From Tragulus kanchil (lineage: Eukaryota; Chordata; Mammalia; Artiodactyla; Tragulidae): DNA of 64,000 nucleotides. The translations under genes and the position numbers were made by a program. This document shows, piece by piece, positions 45,791 to 57,729 of this stretch; the stretch's first letter is position 1, and every line of letters begins with the position of its first letter. The DNA is taken from NCBI GenBank assembly GCA_022376925.1, contig JAIOJX010000032.1:119141979-119205978 (forward strand), given 5' to 3'. The notes beneath the pieces are model-generated. The model was given only the letters and a program-made list of their open reading frames with translations. It had not been told where the DNA came from and did no database searches.

Positions 45791-47284
45791 TCCTAAAATC
45801 AAAAACTGGCATTTGCTGATGAATCATAGTTTCAGCTATTTCCTTTATCCCACTCAGGATATTCTAAATCCAAACATTTTCAGCAGTTTCAGATAGTCAT
45901 TTCTACTTTTCTCCCAGGAGCTAATAATATGGTTAATGTTATTTATTAAACTTTCCTAAACAACTTATGTCACTTTTTGGTATTTTGCTCCCCCCAAAGT
46001 AGCACATTTTTCCTTACTAATTCCAGTGATATTTTCTCCAGTAGTAATTTAGAACATGTGGGCTTCATAGTTTATGTGGGTAACTTAACTACTCTAGCCA
46101 AATGATCTCTAAACAAGAAATGCTAAAGTCTTTCTCCAGGCACATAGGGTTACTACACATGATGAAATATACTACTTCTTTTTCTTGATGCAATAAAAAA
46201 TTATTTGTTGGCAGTGGTATGTTTATTCTGAAGGTTCTATGGGAGAATCTGTTCTTTGCCCTAAGAAAAAAAAACCACACTTAATTTTGGCTGTGTTGGG
46301 TCTTTGTTGTTGTGTAGGCTTTTCTTTAGTTGCAGGGAGTTACTCCCTAGTTGCTGTACTCAGGCTTCTCATCACACTGGCATCTCTTGTTGTGAAGCAA
46401 GGGCTCTAGGGTGCATGGGCTTCAGTAGTTGTGACTCCTTGGCTCTAGAGCACCGGCTAAATAGTTGGGGTACACAGGCTTAATTGCTCCCAGGCATGTG
46501 TGATCTTCCTGGACCAGGGATCGAACCCATGTTTCCTTCATTGGCAGGCAGATTCTTTACCACTGAGCCATCAAGGAAACCCTGTTCTTTGCCTTTTTCA
46601 ACTTCTTATGGGTATCTGGATTCCTTAGCTCATGGCCCCCTTCCAGCAATGGCATCTCACTAACCTCTGCTTTCATAATTAATTTCCTCTTTCTCCCACT
46701 TCAACCTTCTTCTTCCATCTTTTAAGGACCCTGTTATTGCACTGAGTCCACTCAGATTGTCTCGAATAATCTCCCTATTTTAAAGCCTTCAATGTGATCA
46801 CATCTTCAAAGTCCCTTTTTCCACATAAGGTAACATATTCACAGGTTCTGGGGATTAAAACATGAATATCTTTGAAGAGTTATTATTCTATCAAAATCCT
46901 AAAATCAAAAACTGGCATTTGCTGATGAATCATAGTTTCAGCTATTTCCTTTATCCCACTCAGGATATTCTAAATCCAAACATTTTCAGCAGTTTCAGAT
47001 AGTCATTTCTACTTTTCTCCCAGGAGCTAATAATATGGTTAATGTTATTTATTAAACTTTCCTAAACAACTTATGTCACTTTTTGGTATTTTGCTCCCCC
47101 CAAAGTAGCACATTTTTCCTTACTAATTCCAGTGATATTTTCTCCAGTAGTAATTTAGAACATGTGGGCTTCATAGTTTATGTGGGTAACTTAACTACTC
47201 TAGCCAAATGATCTCTAAACAAGAAATGCTAAAGTCTTTCTCCAGGCACATAGGGTTACTACACATGATGAAATACATTCATTG

Positions 47285-47510
47285 GGAGGGTTTCCCAGGG
47301 GACACAGTGGTAAAGAATCCTCCTGCCCACTTAGGAGACAAAGAGACCCAGGTTTGATCCCTAGGTTGGGAAGATCCCCTGGAAATGGCACCTCACTCCA
47401 GTATTCTTGCCTGGAGAAGTCCATGGACAGAGGAGCCTGGTGGACTGCAGTCCTTGGAGCCCCAAAGAGTTGGACACAACTGAGTGAGCACGCACACATG
47501 CACATAGTGC
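47285..47510 (+). mobile_element. Bov-tA SINE
   Basis: The head (gtttcccaggggacacagtg), B box (ggtttgatccctaggttg) and BovA body to gtgagcacgcacaca are in order. Copied at 48435-48660 (D19). Confidence 0.87.
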
Positions 47511-48082
47511 TCTATACATGCTACACGGTAGGGTCATGATGGCTCTCAAAGTCTATTTCTGGTCTACTACATCTTTTCCATACTCGAAGTACAAGCCACA
47601 TCACTCAATTACATTGATCAGAGGCTTTTCAACTCTGTGTCCCAGAAGATAGACTCAATATATTAAACTGAAATAATTGTGTAGTTTTTCCAAAGGCAAA
47701 AAGTTATAGTAAGAAATAGAACATACACATTTAAGAAATGTCCTGCATTAGTTTTCCTTAACATTGATGCCTCTTATTTCTTGTCTGTCAGCACATACCA
47801 GCTGATAACAAAAGAGATGAACAAGAAGCCAAGTAATATTAATCAAAAAGCTCAGAGATGAGAGATAAGAAATCATGTCTAGTTTGAGAGCTCATGGTGC
47901 TTTTCTGTAATTTTATGTTGCATACGTAGAAATATTTTGCTAGCTTTCTCATGTAGAGAACCCTATGCATAAAGGATAAATATCTTTCCCTAAATATGAT
48001 GGAGCTGACTACTATTTCTTTGTTGTACTGGAAAGTCTTTATAAAAGGAAACCATATCTATCTTATAAAGATTAATATAATC

Positions 48083-48185
48083 TTGGAGAGACAAGAATAT
48101 GGACTTTGGAACTAGGTCAGTCTGAGTATGAACATCTTACCAGCTGTGTGACTTCAAATATATTGCTTCACTGAACAATGTGAAT
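48083..48185 (+). mobile_element. MIR SINE fragment
   Basis: The words atatggactttggaactagg and cagctgtgtgacttcaaata match the MIR core. Copied at 49233-49335 (D19). Confidence 0.65.
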
Positions 48186-49348
48186 TAGGAATTACGTTAG
48201 GTTATTTGCAGAAGATCATAATTAAAGCAACTTAAATATGAAAGCAGCTTATTTCTTCCTCAAAATAGAGAAGTGATGAGTTAGGCAATTCAGGACTGGT
48301 GTGGCGGCTCCTTGTGGGCTTCATAGTTTATGTGGGTAACTTAACTACTCTAGCCAAATGATCTCTAAACAAGAAATGCTAAAGTCTTTCTCCAGGCACA
48401 TAGGGTTACTACACATGATGAAATACATTCATTGGGAGGGTTTCCCAGGGGACACAGTGGTAAAGAATCCTCCTGCCCACTTAGGAGACAAAGAGACCCA
48501 GGTTTGATCCCTAGGTTGGGAAGATCCCCTGGAAATGGCACCTCACTCCAGTATTCTTGCCTGGAGAAGTCCATGGACAGAGGAGCCTGGTGGACTGCAG
48601 TCCTTGGAGCCCCAAAGAGTTGGACACAACTGAGTGAGCACGCACACATGCACATAGTGCTCTATACATGCTACACGGTAGGGTCATGATGGCTCTCAAA
48701 GTCTATTTCTGGTCTACTACATCTTTTCCATACTCGAAGTACAAGCCACATCACTCAATTACATTGATCAGAGGCTTTTCAACTCTGTGTCCCAGAAGAT
48801 AGACTCAATATATTAAACTGAAATAATTGTGTAGTTTTTCCAAAGGCAAAAAGTTATAGTAAGAAATAGAACATACACATTTAAGAAATGTCCTGCATTA
48901 GTTTTCCTTAACATTGATGCCTCTTATTTCTTGTCTGTCAGCACATACCAGCTGATAACAAAAGAGATGAACAAGAAGCCAAGTAATATTAATCAAAAAG
49001 CTCAGAGATGAGAGATAAGAAATCATGTCTAGTTTGAGAGCTCATGGTGCTTTTCTGTAATTTTATGTTGCATACGTAGAAATATTTTGCTAGCTTTCTC
49101 ATGTAGAGAACCCTATGCATAAAGGATAAATATCTTTCCCTAAATATGATGGAGCTGACTACTATTTCTTTGTTGTACTGGAAAGTCTTTATAAAAGGAA
49201 ACCATATCTATCTTATAAAGATTAATATAATCTTGGAGAGACAAGAATATGGACTTTGGAACTAGGTCAGTCTGAGTATGAACATCTTACCAGCTGTGTG
49301 ACTTCAAATATATTGCTTCACTGAACAATGTGAATTAGGAATTACGTT

Positions 49349-51475
49349 AGGTTATTTGCAGAAGATCATAATTAAAGCAACTTAAATATGAAAGCAGCTT
49401 ATTTCTTCCTCAAAATAGAGAAGTGATGAGTTAGGCAATTCAGGACTGGTGTGGCGGCTCCTTGATCATTAAGTTTCTACGTTCTTCCTATCTGCATGGC
49501 CCACCATCTTCAGCACACAGCTTCCATATTCTAGGTCACTCAGGGTCTGACATGGCCTTTGATGCTCTAGCCACCCCATCTGCTTTCCAAGAAGCAGCAG
49601 GGATAAAGAATAGACAGAACTTTCCAGAAAGCACCATAGAGTGACTTCTGCCTCTGTCTGGCTATTCCTCTCTGCAAGGGCAATGGAAAGCATAGTTTCT
49701 CATTTGGACACACTGCTCAGAACTTGGAAGGAGAGAATCACACTGGATTTTGTGGAAGATATGCCTAAACAATCCCCAATACCCAGGATTTCCTTCTTCT
49801 TTTAATAATAGAATCACCACCATACCTATCCACCACTGGTTTTACCTTGGCTAGTGGCTACTAAGTAGATGCTATATTTTTTAGCCTCTTTTGCAGTTAG
49901 TGGTAGCCATGTGACTGTGACCTTTCTGGATCATGTGAACTGAAGTGATGTGAGCTGATGTGTCTATCTGCAGTTTCCTGAGAAAAGGAACTGCCTGTCC
50001 TTCTACTTCTCTTTCTCCCTCTCCCAGGCTCAGACATGCCTGGTTAGTGATGAGCCAGCTTTTACGATATAGGTGAAATAACAGCTTTGAAAACAAAAAA
50101 GTACTGGGTTCCTGGATAAATGAGTGAGGCAGAGCCACCTGCCATCCTGGGCCTTTTGTCTAACTGTGCTGTGTGTTATGAGAGAGAAGTAAAGCTTCAT
50201 CTTGTTCAAGTCACTGTGTTTTGATATTTGTTATAGCAATTTAGCCTATGACCTAACTAATACTAATAATTTCTGTGCCTTGATTTATTTTTCTGTAAAA
50301 TGGTAATAGAATTATGTTCTCCACTGAATTATTGTAAGGGAAAAAAATATAAGTAAGACACCTGTGCCATGGCTATTATATTAAAAGTTACAACCTGTAA
50401 GGCACTTGGAGGAAATAGTGACTTCAATTACTCAGTTAAGGTTATTTTTGCAGAAGATCATAATTAAAGCAACTTAAATATGAAAGCAGCTTATTTCTTC
50501 CTCAAAATAGAGAAGTGATGAGTTAGGCAATTCAGGACTGGTGTGGCGGCTCCTTGATCATTAAGTTTCTACGTTCTTCCTATCTGCATGGCCCACCATC
50601 TTCAGCACACAGCTTCCATATTCTAGGTCACTCAGGGTCTGACATGGCCTTTGATGCTCTAGCCACCCCATCTGCTTTCCAAGAAGCAGCAGGGATAAAG
50701 AATAGACAGAACTTTCCAGAAAGCACCATAGAGTGACTTCTGCCTCTGTCTGGCTATTCCTCTCTGCAAGGGCAATGGAAAGCATAGTTTCTCATTTGGA
50801 CACACTGCTCAGAACTTGGAAGGAGAGAATCACACTGGATTTTGTGGAAGATATGCCTAAACAATCCCCAATACCCAGGATTTCCTTCTTCTTTTAATAA
50901 TAGAATCACCACCATACCTATCCACCACTGGTTTTACCTTGGCTAGTGGCTACTAAGTAGATGCTATATTTTTTAGCCTCTTTGCAGTTAGTGGTAGCCA
51001 TGTGACTGTGACCTTTCTGGATCATGTGAACTGAAGTGATGTGAGCTGATGTGTCTATCTGCAGTTTCCTGAGAAAAGGAACTGCCTGTCCTTCTACTTC
51101 TCTTTCTCCCTCTCCCAGGCTCAGACATGCCTGGTTAGTGATGAGCCAGCTTTTACGATATAGGTGAAATAACAGCTTTGAAAACAAAAAAGTACTGGGT
51201 TCCTGGATAAATGAGTGAGGCAGAGCCACCTGCCATCCTGGGCCTTTTGTCTAACTGTGCTGTGTGTTATGAGAGAGAAGTAAAGCTTCATCTTGTTCAA
51301 GTCACTGTGTTTTGATATTTGTTATAGCAATTTAGCCTATGACCTAACTAATACTAATAATTTCTGTGCCTTGATTTATTTTTCTGTAAAATGGTAATAG
51401 AATTATGTTCTCCACTGAATTATTGTAAGGGAAAAAAATATAAGTAAGACACCTGTGCCATGGCTATTATATTAA
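49349..51475. repeat. Direct duplication D20 (offset 1090-1092)
   Basis: Copy 1 is 49349-50384 and copy 2 is 50439-51475. The 54 bp between them include a 19-bp word (50401-50419) found again at 51513-51531. Copy 1 therefore continued rightward with an internal deletion before breaking. Confidence 0.92.
49830..50360. mobile_element. Ancient interspersed repeat plus MIR-like end, family not named
   Basis: The words gtagccatgtgactgtgacc, gatgtgagctgatgtgt, cttcatcttgttcaagtcac and agcctatgacctaacta resemble a widespread old mammalian repeat. tttctgtaaaatggtaatag at the right resembles a MIR. Copied at about 50922-51450 (D20). Confidence 0.4.
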
Positions 51476-51479
51476 CATA

Positions 51480-51920
51480 GGTTTCACAAGAGGGTTCTGA
51501 GGAACTGATTAAGGCACTTGGAGGAAATAGTACTAGTGTAATGGAGGCCCTTATGTGTCATTGGATCTTGATTTAGCAACAAAAGCATAAGAACAATAAA
51601 TGGCTTGTATTTAAATGTGAGTAACCTGGTTAAAACATTTAGAAACACCACCTGAAACATTCCTCTTCTTAATAATTTGGATTGTTCCCCTGCCTGAGGC
51701 TGACATGAGAGAGGTACAGAATGCATGGAGGATGAATCAATAGTAAGATACCATACTGATGCTCCAAAAGATAAGGTGGAACCAGCCTTCCCTTGCAGGC
51801 TTCAGAAGTGAGATCAGGGAAGGAGCCACAGGGCAGTGTGGGTTTCCTCCCCTGCTTTTATGAGAGGGAAGAACAGCCAGCAGAAAGTGTGAATTCTGAA
51901 TTGATAAAATTTAATTTAAA
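51480..51920. other. Unassigned intergenic stretch
   Basis: Single-copy; no gene or nameable repeat seen. Confidence 0.5.
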
Positions 51921-51924
51921 CTCA

Positions 51925-52055
51925 GTTGGAAAGATCCCCTGGAGAAGGGAATGGCTACCTGGTCCATAATATTGCCTGGAGAACTTCATGGAAAGAGGAG
52001 TCTGGTGGGTTATACTCCATGGGGTTGCAAAGCGTTGGACGTGACTAACTTTTGC
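51925..52055 (+). mobile_element. BovA SINE fragment
   Basis: The words aagatcccctggagaaggga, attgcctggagaact and ccatggggttgcaaagcgtt are the BovA body; the tRNA-like head is missing. A second small BovA end (gcagagttagacacaattga) lies at about 52142-52180. Confidence 0.8.
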
Positions 52056-52264
52056 AAAGAAAGAACACAGTGTTTTCTCTGCTATTGGCAGGAGTAGAGG
52101 CTTGAGTCCAGGATAGAATTAATTGTGAAAAATAACGGATTGCAGAGTTAGACACAATTGAGCAACTGAACAACAACAACAATGAACGTTATAGTCTTTT
52201 GCACACCTAAGCCATGGCATGCAAACTTCTATGCTGCTAGATGACACAAGGTCAGTACAACAAA

Positions 52265-52430
52265 AGGCATGATTATAGGTCAGTTTCATTTATGAACATG
52301 AATTCCATAATCTTAAATGAAGCATTGGCAAATTTAACCCATTAGGATAGTAAAAAAATAATACATCACATCCAACAAATCCAAGTGTGATATCATTTTA
52401 AATTAGAAGTTTCAACCAGAAACCCTGAGG
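52265..52430 (+). mobile_element. Diverged L1 ORF2 fragment
   Basis: The words catgaattccataatctt, aatgaagcattggcaaat and catccaacaaatccaagtgt resemble the L1 reverse-transcriptase region. Weak by eye. Confidence 0.35.
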
Positions 52431-52680
52431 CAGTAGATATTAGATTGACAACATAATGTTGTCAGTAGATATTACTAACAACATTGTTGTCAGTAGACAA
52501 TCTTGTTAGAATTTCAGAGTCGAAAACTAGTTTCAGAGTTTTCATCCCCTTCACCCTCAGGGCATAAAAGGCTGTTGGTGCAGGACTTTGTAAAGAGGAC
52601 TTTTCTGGAGAGAGCTATGCTCTATCTCTCCTCCCCTCTCTCAGTGTGCAGGGGTAAGGGATTCATGCCTGCTCTCAAGT

Positions 52681-52866
52681 CAGTGAAAGTCGCTCAGTCA
52701 TGTGTGACTCTTTGCGAGAACATGGACGAGCCATGGAATTCTCCAGGCAAGAATACTGGAGTGGGTAGCTGTTTCCTTCTCCAGGGAATCTTCCCAATCC
52801 AGGGATCGAACCCAGGTCTCCTGCATTGCAGGCAGATTCTTTCCTGTCTGAGCCACCAGTGAAACT
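52681..52866 (-). mobile_element. Bov-tA SINE (antisense)
   Basis: It is complete in antisense: gtgaaagtcgctcagtcatg, ccatggaattctccaggcaa, cagggatcgaacccagg and the head complement gagccaccagtgaaac. Little diverged. Confidence 0.9.
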
Positions 52867-52869
52867 CCA

Positions 52870-53460
52870 AGAGAACTGCCTGAAATTGTCCAGTCAAGAG
52901 GGAGCCATTTCCCTGGGACCATCTGGATTCTTTGATTTAACTCCTCCAGGTAGTGGACCAGGGTCTGACTCATGCATGGCATGTGTAGTGATACTCTGGC
53001 TAGCCTGTTCTATCACAAGACTGAAGGGGAAATGAATCAAGTGGTTTGAACTCCAAGAGTTAGTCAGGATGAAAGATTTCTTTGGATAGATAACTGGCTT
53101 AAATCCTTTTAAATCTTGTCCAAGAGAACTGCCTGAAAGAGCCATGGGACTCCCACAGAACAGCGCAGTGTAGAGTGTACCACCAGAAAACAAATGCTGA
53201 GACGGGAGTAGCCAATGGAAGGGAAAATGGTGTCACCTGCATTGCAGTACGATCTACAGAATGTTCCTACTGTGGCCTCTGCAGAAGCCACAAACCTACG
53301 TCAAGAGAGAAGGAGTCAGCTTTGAATATTTGCCAGTCCTAGAGAGCTTGAAATTGTTTAACTATTTAGCAACTATACATGTGGTTTCTCTTCCAAGCCA
53401 GAGAGAGCCAGCTGGAAGAGAAGGAGATAGATACCCTAGTTGGAAAATGACAATATAAAC
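52870..53460. other. Unassigned intergenic stretch
   Basis: No gene seen. A 19-bp word occurs at 52867-52885 and again at 53120-53138. Confidence 0.5.
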
Positions 53461-53473
53461 ACAAAGGTCCAAG

Positions 53474-53718
53474 GGCTTCCCCGTTGGTCCAGTGGGTAAA
53501 GAGTCCACCTTGCAGTTCAAGGGGCACCAGTTCGATCCGTGGCCCTGGAAGATCCCACGTGCTACAGAGCGGCTGGGACGGTGTGTCCAATTACTAGCCA
53601 GTGCTCTGGAGCGCATGCGTCAAGTCAGTGCTCTGCAACGAGGGAAGTCACTGCAATGGGAGGCCCACACATGCCAAAGAATAAAGATGAAGGAAAATAA
53701 ATGATGACTTAGAGGCAA

Positions 53719-53776
<58 letters not shown>

Positions 53777-53783
53777 GGGAAAA
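53474..53783 (+). mobile_element. CHR-2-like SINE with TSD and expanded tail
   Basis: The head (ggcttccccgttggtccagt), B box (agttcgatccgtgg) and body end in an A-rich tail that has become an AAT microsatellite at about 53719-53775. The TSD aaaggtccaag is perfect at 53463-53473 and 53784-53794. Confidence 0.88.
53719..53775 (+). repeat. (AAT)n microsatellite
   Basis: About nineteen AAT units within the SINE tail. Probably polymorphic. Confidence 0.95.
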
Positions 53784-54054
53784 AAAGGTCCAAGTTAGGG
53801 TAGAAGAAGAGTTTTCACTTTAAAGACAGTTTGGCATTTTGATTATTATTTGGAATTGGGCATTCAAATGCCTGGATGGAGACTGACATGATCATGAGAC
53901 CTTTTATTATCTAAGAGTTATGTGTATGCCTAAAGTTTATCAGATTGGAGGGAAAAATTTTCTCAAGGAATAAAATTTAAAGGCAGATTGTGAATAAGAT
54001 CCAAAAAGTATAAACTTTGCAAAAACATTGGTAAATTAGATTTTAGGAAAATTA

Positions 54055-54260
54055 AAAAATTTGAGGATGTATCTACACAATGGAATGCTATTCAGCCATA
54101 AAAACGTATGAACTACTAAAAACTAAACCATAGCAGATAGGTATAATAGCATGGGTGAATTTCATGCTCAGTGAGAAAAGCCAGAAGCACAAGAATACAT
54201 ATTATGGGACTACATTATATTACACTTTAGAAAAGGCAATACCTTTTGGGCAATGCCTTT
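54055..54260 (+). mobile_element. L1 ORF2 3' fragment
   Basis: The words gtatctacacaatggaatgc and tattcagccataaaaacgta are classic for the end of L1 ORF2. Diverged after that. Confidence 0.8.
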
Positions 54261-54284
54261 GACTGTTGGGAATCAGATCAGCGA

Positions 54285-54775
54285 TTGCTTGGAGCCACAG
54301 TGTTCATCTTAGCACTATTCACGATCACCCCAAAATAGAAACAACCCAATGTCCATCAGCAGATGTATGGATAAATAAAATATGGTATAGCCATATACTA
54401 ACATATTATTTGGTAATAAAAAGGAATAAAACAGATACACGCTATGACATAGATGAACACTGAGACATCATGTTAAGTGAAAGGAGCCAGTAACAAAGGA
54501 CCACATGTTCTGTGATGCCATTTATATGAAATGTCCACAACAGGCAAATCTGTAGCAACAGGAAGTAGATTAATGGTTGTCTAGGACTGCAGGAAGACTT
54601 GGGGTAAAAAGGATTATGAGATTTTTTTGGGGGGGGGTCATAAAAATGTTCCAAAATCTATTATAGTGATGATTATGCTACTCTGTGAATATACTCAAAA
54701 ATATTGAATTGTACTTTTTAAATGTGAATTATCTCTCAATAAAGATGTGAATTATCTCTCAATAAAGTTGATACC
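54285..54775 (+). mobile_element. L1M 3' end (ORF2 end and 3'UTR)
   Basis: The words actattcacgatcacccca, caacccaatgtccatcagca, gaatatactcaaaaatattg and tgaattatctctcaataaag follow the L1M ORF2 end and 3'UTR. The final 23 bp (54722-54744) are perfectly repeated in tandem at 54745-54767. Confidence 0.82.
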
Positions 54776-54901
54776 CCCAAAATGGTTTTGGAGATCCTTG
54801 AAAATCCTTTTGAAGAAGAGTCAAGTTGGATTCTTACCAATGCCACTAAAAATATACATTTCTGATAGATTAAAAACCTAAGTATAAAAAATGCTATGAG
54901 G

Positions 54902-55030
54902 GACTTCCTTGGCAATCCAGTGGTTAGGACTCTGCACTTCCAATGCAGGGAGTGCATATTCAACTCCCAGTCTGGGAACTAATATACCACATAACACAAA
55001 GTGCTGCCAAAAAACAAATTAAAAGAAAAA
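54902..55030 (+). mobile_element. CHR-type SINE, short
   Basis: The head (gacttccttggcaatccagt), the B-box region and an A-rich tail are present. Old and diverged. Confidence 0.75.
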
Positions 55031-55292
55031 AAATGTAATTTTTTTAATGTTATGAATTAATTAGTAAAAAAACTGTAGAGAAATGTTTACAGTCTTAGGA
55101 GTAAGGAAAATTTTACAGAGGAAGACTCAAATTGAAAAAGTGTTTAAAAGAAACGTGATACATTTGACTATATATATCAGTAATAAAAACTTCTGTAAAA
55201 CAATAAATACCTTTATGGTATCTAAAGTTTAATGTCGATAACAGACTAAGATAAAATAGTAATCAATATCAGAGAATTAAGGTATACAACAC

Positions 55293-55563
55293 AGGGCTTC
55301 CCTGGTGGTCCAGTGAGTAGGGACACCACCTTGCAGTGCAGGGGGTGCGGGTTCTATCCCTGGTCCGGGAAGATCCCACGTGCCACAGAGCGGCTGGACC
55401 GATGTGTCCAATTACCGAGCCGGAGCTCTGGAGCACATGTGCCCAGAGCTGGTGCTCTGTGACAACAGAGGCCACCACGATGGGAGGCCAAAGAACAAAG
55501 ATGGATGAAAATAGGTAAATGAAAGACCGATAGAAGTGGCCCAAAAAAAGTAAAAAAAAAAAA
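55293..55563 (+). mobile_element. CHR-2-like SINE, short-tail form
   Basis: The head (gggcttccctggtggtccag), B box (gggttctatccctgg) and body end in aagtggccc plus A-runs. It is close to the copy at 15429, but the word cccacaggagcc is shortened. Copied at about 56190-56461 (D21). Confidence 0.87.
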
Positions 55564-55735
55564 GATACATAATACATAAAAAACATCAATAATTAATTTT
55601 AAAAGGCAAAGAAAATAAGATGCCAGCAGACAATTTACAAATGGGAAAACACAAGTGGCCGGTATATATATTAAAATATACATTTGACCAGCTCTCTTAG
55701 GAACTGGGAAAATCTAATTTAAAACAAAATATTTC

Positions 55736-55850
55736 AGGAATTTCCTGGTGGTCTAGTGGTTAGGACTCTGTGCTTTCACTGCCAAGGGCCTAGGTTTGAT
55801 TCCTGGTTGGGGAACTAAAATCCCATAAGCTGCACTGCATAGCCAAAAAA
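55736..55850 (+). mobile_element. CHR-type SINE, short
   Basis: The words tttcctggtggtctagtggt, gtttgattcctggttgggga and a short A-rich tail are present. Copied at about 56634-56748 (D21). Confidence 0.8.
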
Positions 55851-55959
55851 TAAAAATGAAAATTTCACTCATCAGACTGTTGAGGAAGGTAAGTAATTGT
55901 TAATATTATGTTAGAACAGATATGAAAAACTTTCTCAAAGGTGAAATGAGTTATTTTAA

Positions 55960-57090
55960 AAAGACTGCTGGTAGGAATATAAATTGGTACAGCCTCTTTG
56001 GAAGGCAAATTGGCAACACAGACTCAAATTGAAAAAGTGTTTAAAAGAAACGTGATACATTTGACTATATATATCAGTAATAAAAACTTCTGTAAAACAA
56101 TAAATACCTTTATGGTATCTAAAGTTTAATGTCGATAACAGACTAAGATAAAATAGTAATCAATATCAGAGAATTAAGGTATACAACACAGGGCTTCCCT
56201 GGTGGTCCAGTGAGTAGGGACACCACCTTGCAGTGCAGGGGGTGCGGGTTCTATCCCTGGTCCGGGAAGATCCCACGTGCCACAGAGCGGCTGGACCGAT
56301 GTGTCCAATTACCGAGCCGGAGCTCTGGAGCACATGTGCCCAGAGCTGGTGCTCTGTGACAACAGAGGCCACCACGATGGGAGGCCAAAGAACAAAGATG
56401 GATGAAAATAGGTAAATGAAAGACCGATAGAAGTGGCCCAAAAAAAGTAAAAAAAAAAAAGATACATAATACATAAAAAACATCAATAATTAATTTTAAA
56501 AGGCAAAGAAAATAAGATGCCAGCAGACAATTTACAAATGGGAAAACACAAGTGGCCGGTATATATATTAAAATATACATTTGACCAGCTCTCTTAGGAA
56601 CTGGGAAAATCTAATTTAAAACAAAATATTTCAGGAATTTCCTGGTGGTCTAGTGGTTAGGACTCTGTGCTTTCACTGCCAAGGGCCTAGGTTTGATTCC
56701 TGGTTGGGGAACTAAAATCCCATAAGCTGCACTGCATAGCCAAAAAATAAAAATGAAAATTTCACTCATCAGACTGTTGAGGAAGGTAAGTAATTGTTAA
56801 TATTATGTTAGAACAGATATGAAAAACTTTCTCAAAGGTGAAATGAGTTATTTTAAAAAAGACTGCTGGTAGGAATATAAATTGGTACAGCCTCTTTGGA
56901 AGGCAAATTGGCAACACAGACTGAAATTTTATATGTGTGTGTACTATGACTTAGGAATTATCCCTTTGGGCATCTACCAGAATAAAGCATTTACCTATGT
57001 GGATAAGACACTTGTATAAAGGAGTTCACTGTAGCACTGTCATCATAGGGCAAATTGGGAGCAATCTAAAGGCCTAAGGCCTGATATGCA
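55960..57090 (+). mobile_element. Diverged L1 ORF2 fragment
   Basis: The words gctggtaggaatataaattg, acagcctctttggaaggcaa and tcactgtagcactgtcatca match an old L1 ORF2 region. Interrupted at 56024 by the D21 junction. Confidence 0.6.
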
Positions 57091-57309
57091 AAACTTAAAA
57101 GAAAATGTTAATTTCTTTGTACAGAGAATGTCCTCCAGGATTTCTTACTGGGTGACAAGACAAAGCTACAGAGAAATACGCTTGATATGATATCATTTAG
57201 TAAAAAACACACATAAAACAACCTTATCTGCAGATTTATCTTATTGAAAACATTAGAGAAAGTCCTAGATACTATTGAACTGAAAATAATAGCACATGAT
57301 GGCAGTTAA

Positions 57310-57492
57310 CACGATACTGAGCGTTTTCTATGAAAAGAAATGACTCTGAACCCTTTGTAATGTTTAGCGCATTCAATCCTTACAACAACTCTATAGGATG
57401 AAGCAAGATTAAATAACTTGTCCAGAGTCACAAATAAATTGCAAAATCCAGATTCAAACTTGGACACTTTAGCTCCAAGCATTATCAGTCTT
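57310..57492 (+). mobile_element. MIR SINE
   Basis: The words attcaatccttacaacaact, aataacttgtccagagtcac and ccagattcaaacttggaca are in MIR order. Confidence 0.75.
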
Positions 57493-57568
57493 AACTTTGG
57501 CTATGTGTGGGAAGCAGGACAGGGATTGGGGTAGTGGTTAAAGGGAACCATGACTTAATTGTAATGTC

Positions 57569-57574
<6 letters not shown>

Positions 57575-57616
<42 letters not shown>
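57575..57616 (+). repeat. (TA)n microsatellite
   Basis: A long TA run, preceded by TATG units. Other AT runs lie at 4807-4832 and, as its D2 copy, 5966-5990. Confidence 0.95.
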
Positions 57617-57618
<2 letters not shown>

Positions 57619-57729
57619 GGTGCATGAATTTTTTGTATCAAAAAATTCATTTAAAAAGAAGTATGACAATTTACCAATTATTATCGCAGGTTAGAGAGAG
57701 AACTCTGATCTCAATTCATTATTCTTAGA

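Larger units (their letters stand above)
45061..47275. repeat. Direct duplication D18 (offset 1106)
   Basis: Copy 1 is 45061-46169 and copy 2 is 46167-47275. The first 35 bases of copy 2 are scrambled (46181-46200 against 45075-45094). The pair contains a CHR SINE with its TSD. Confidence 0.93.
47163..49464. repeat. Direct duplication D19 (offset 1150)
   Basis: Copy 1 is 47163-48314 and copy 2 is 48313-49464, identical as read, with a 2-bp shared junction. Copy 1 starts inside copy 2 of D18. Confidence 0.93.
55124..56922. repeat. Direct duplication D21 (offset 897)
   Basis: Copy 1 is 55124-56024 and copy 2 is 56021-56922. This is the only pair clearly shorter than 1.05 kb. One A-run differs by a base. 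It carries two different SINEs. Confidence 0.92.
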
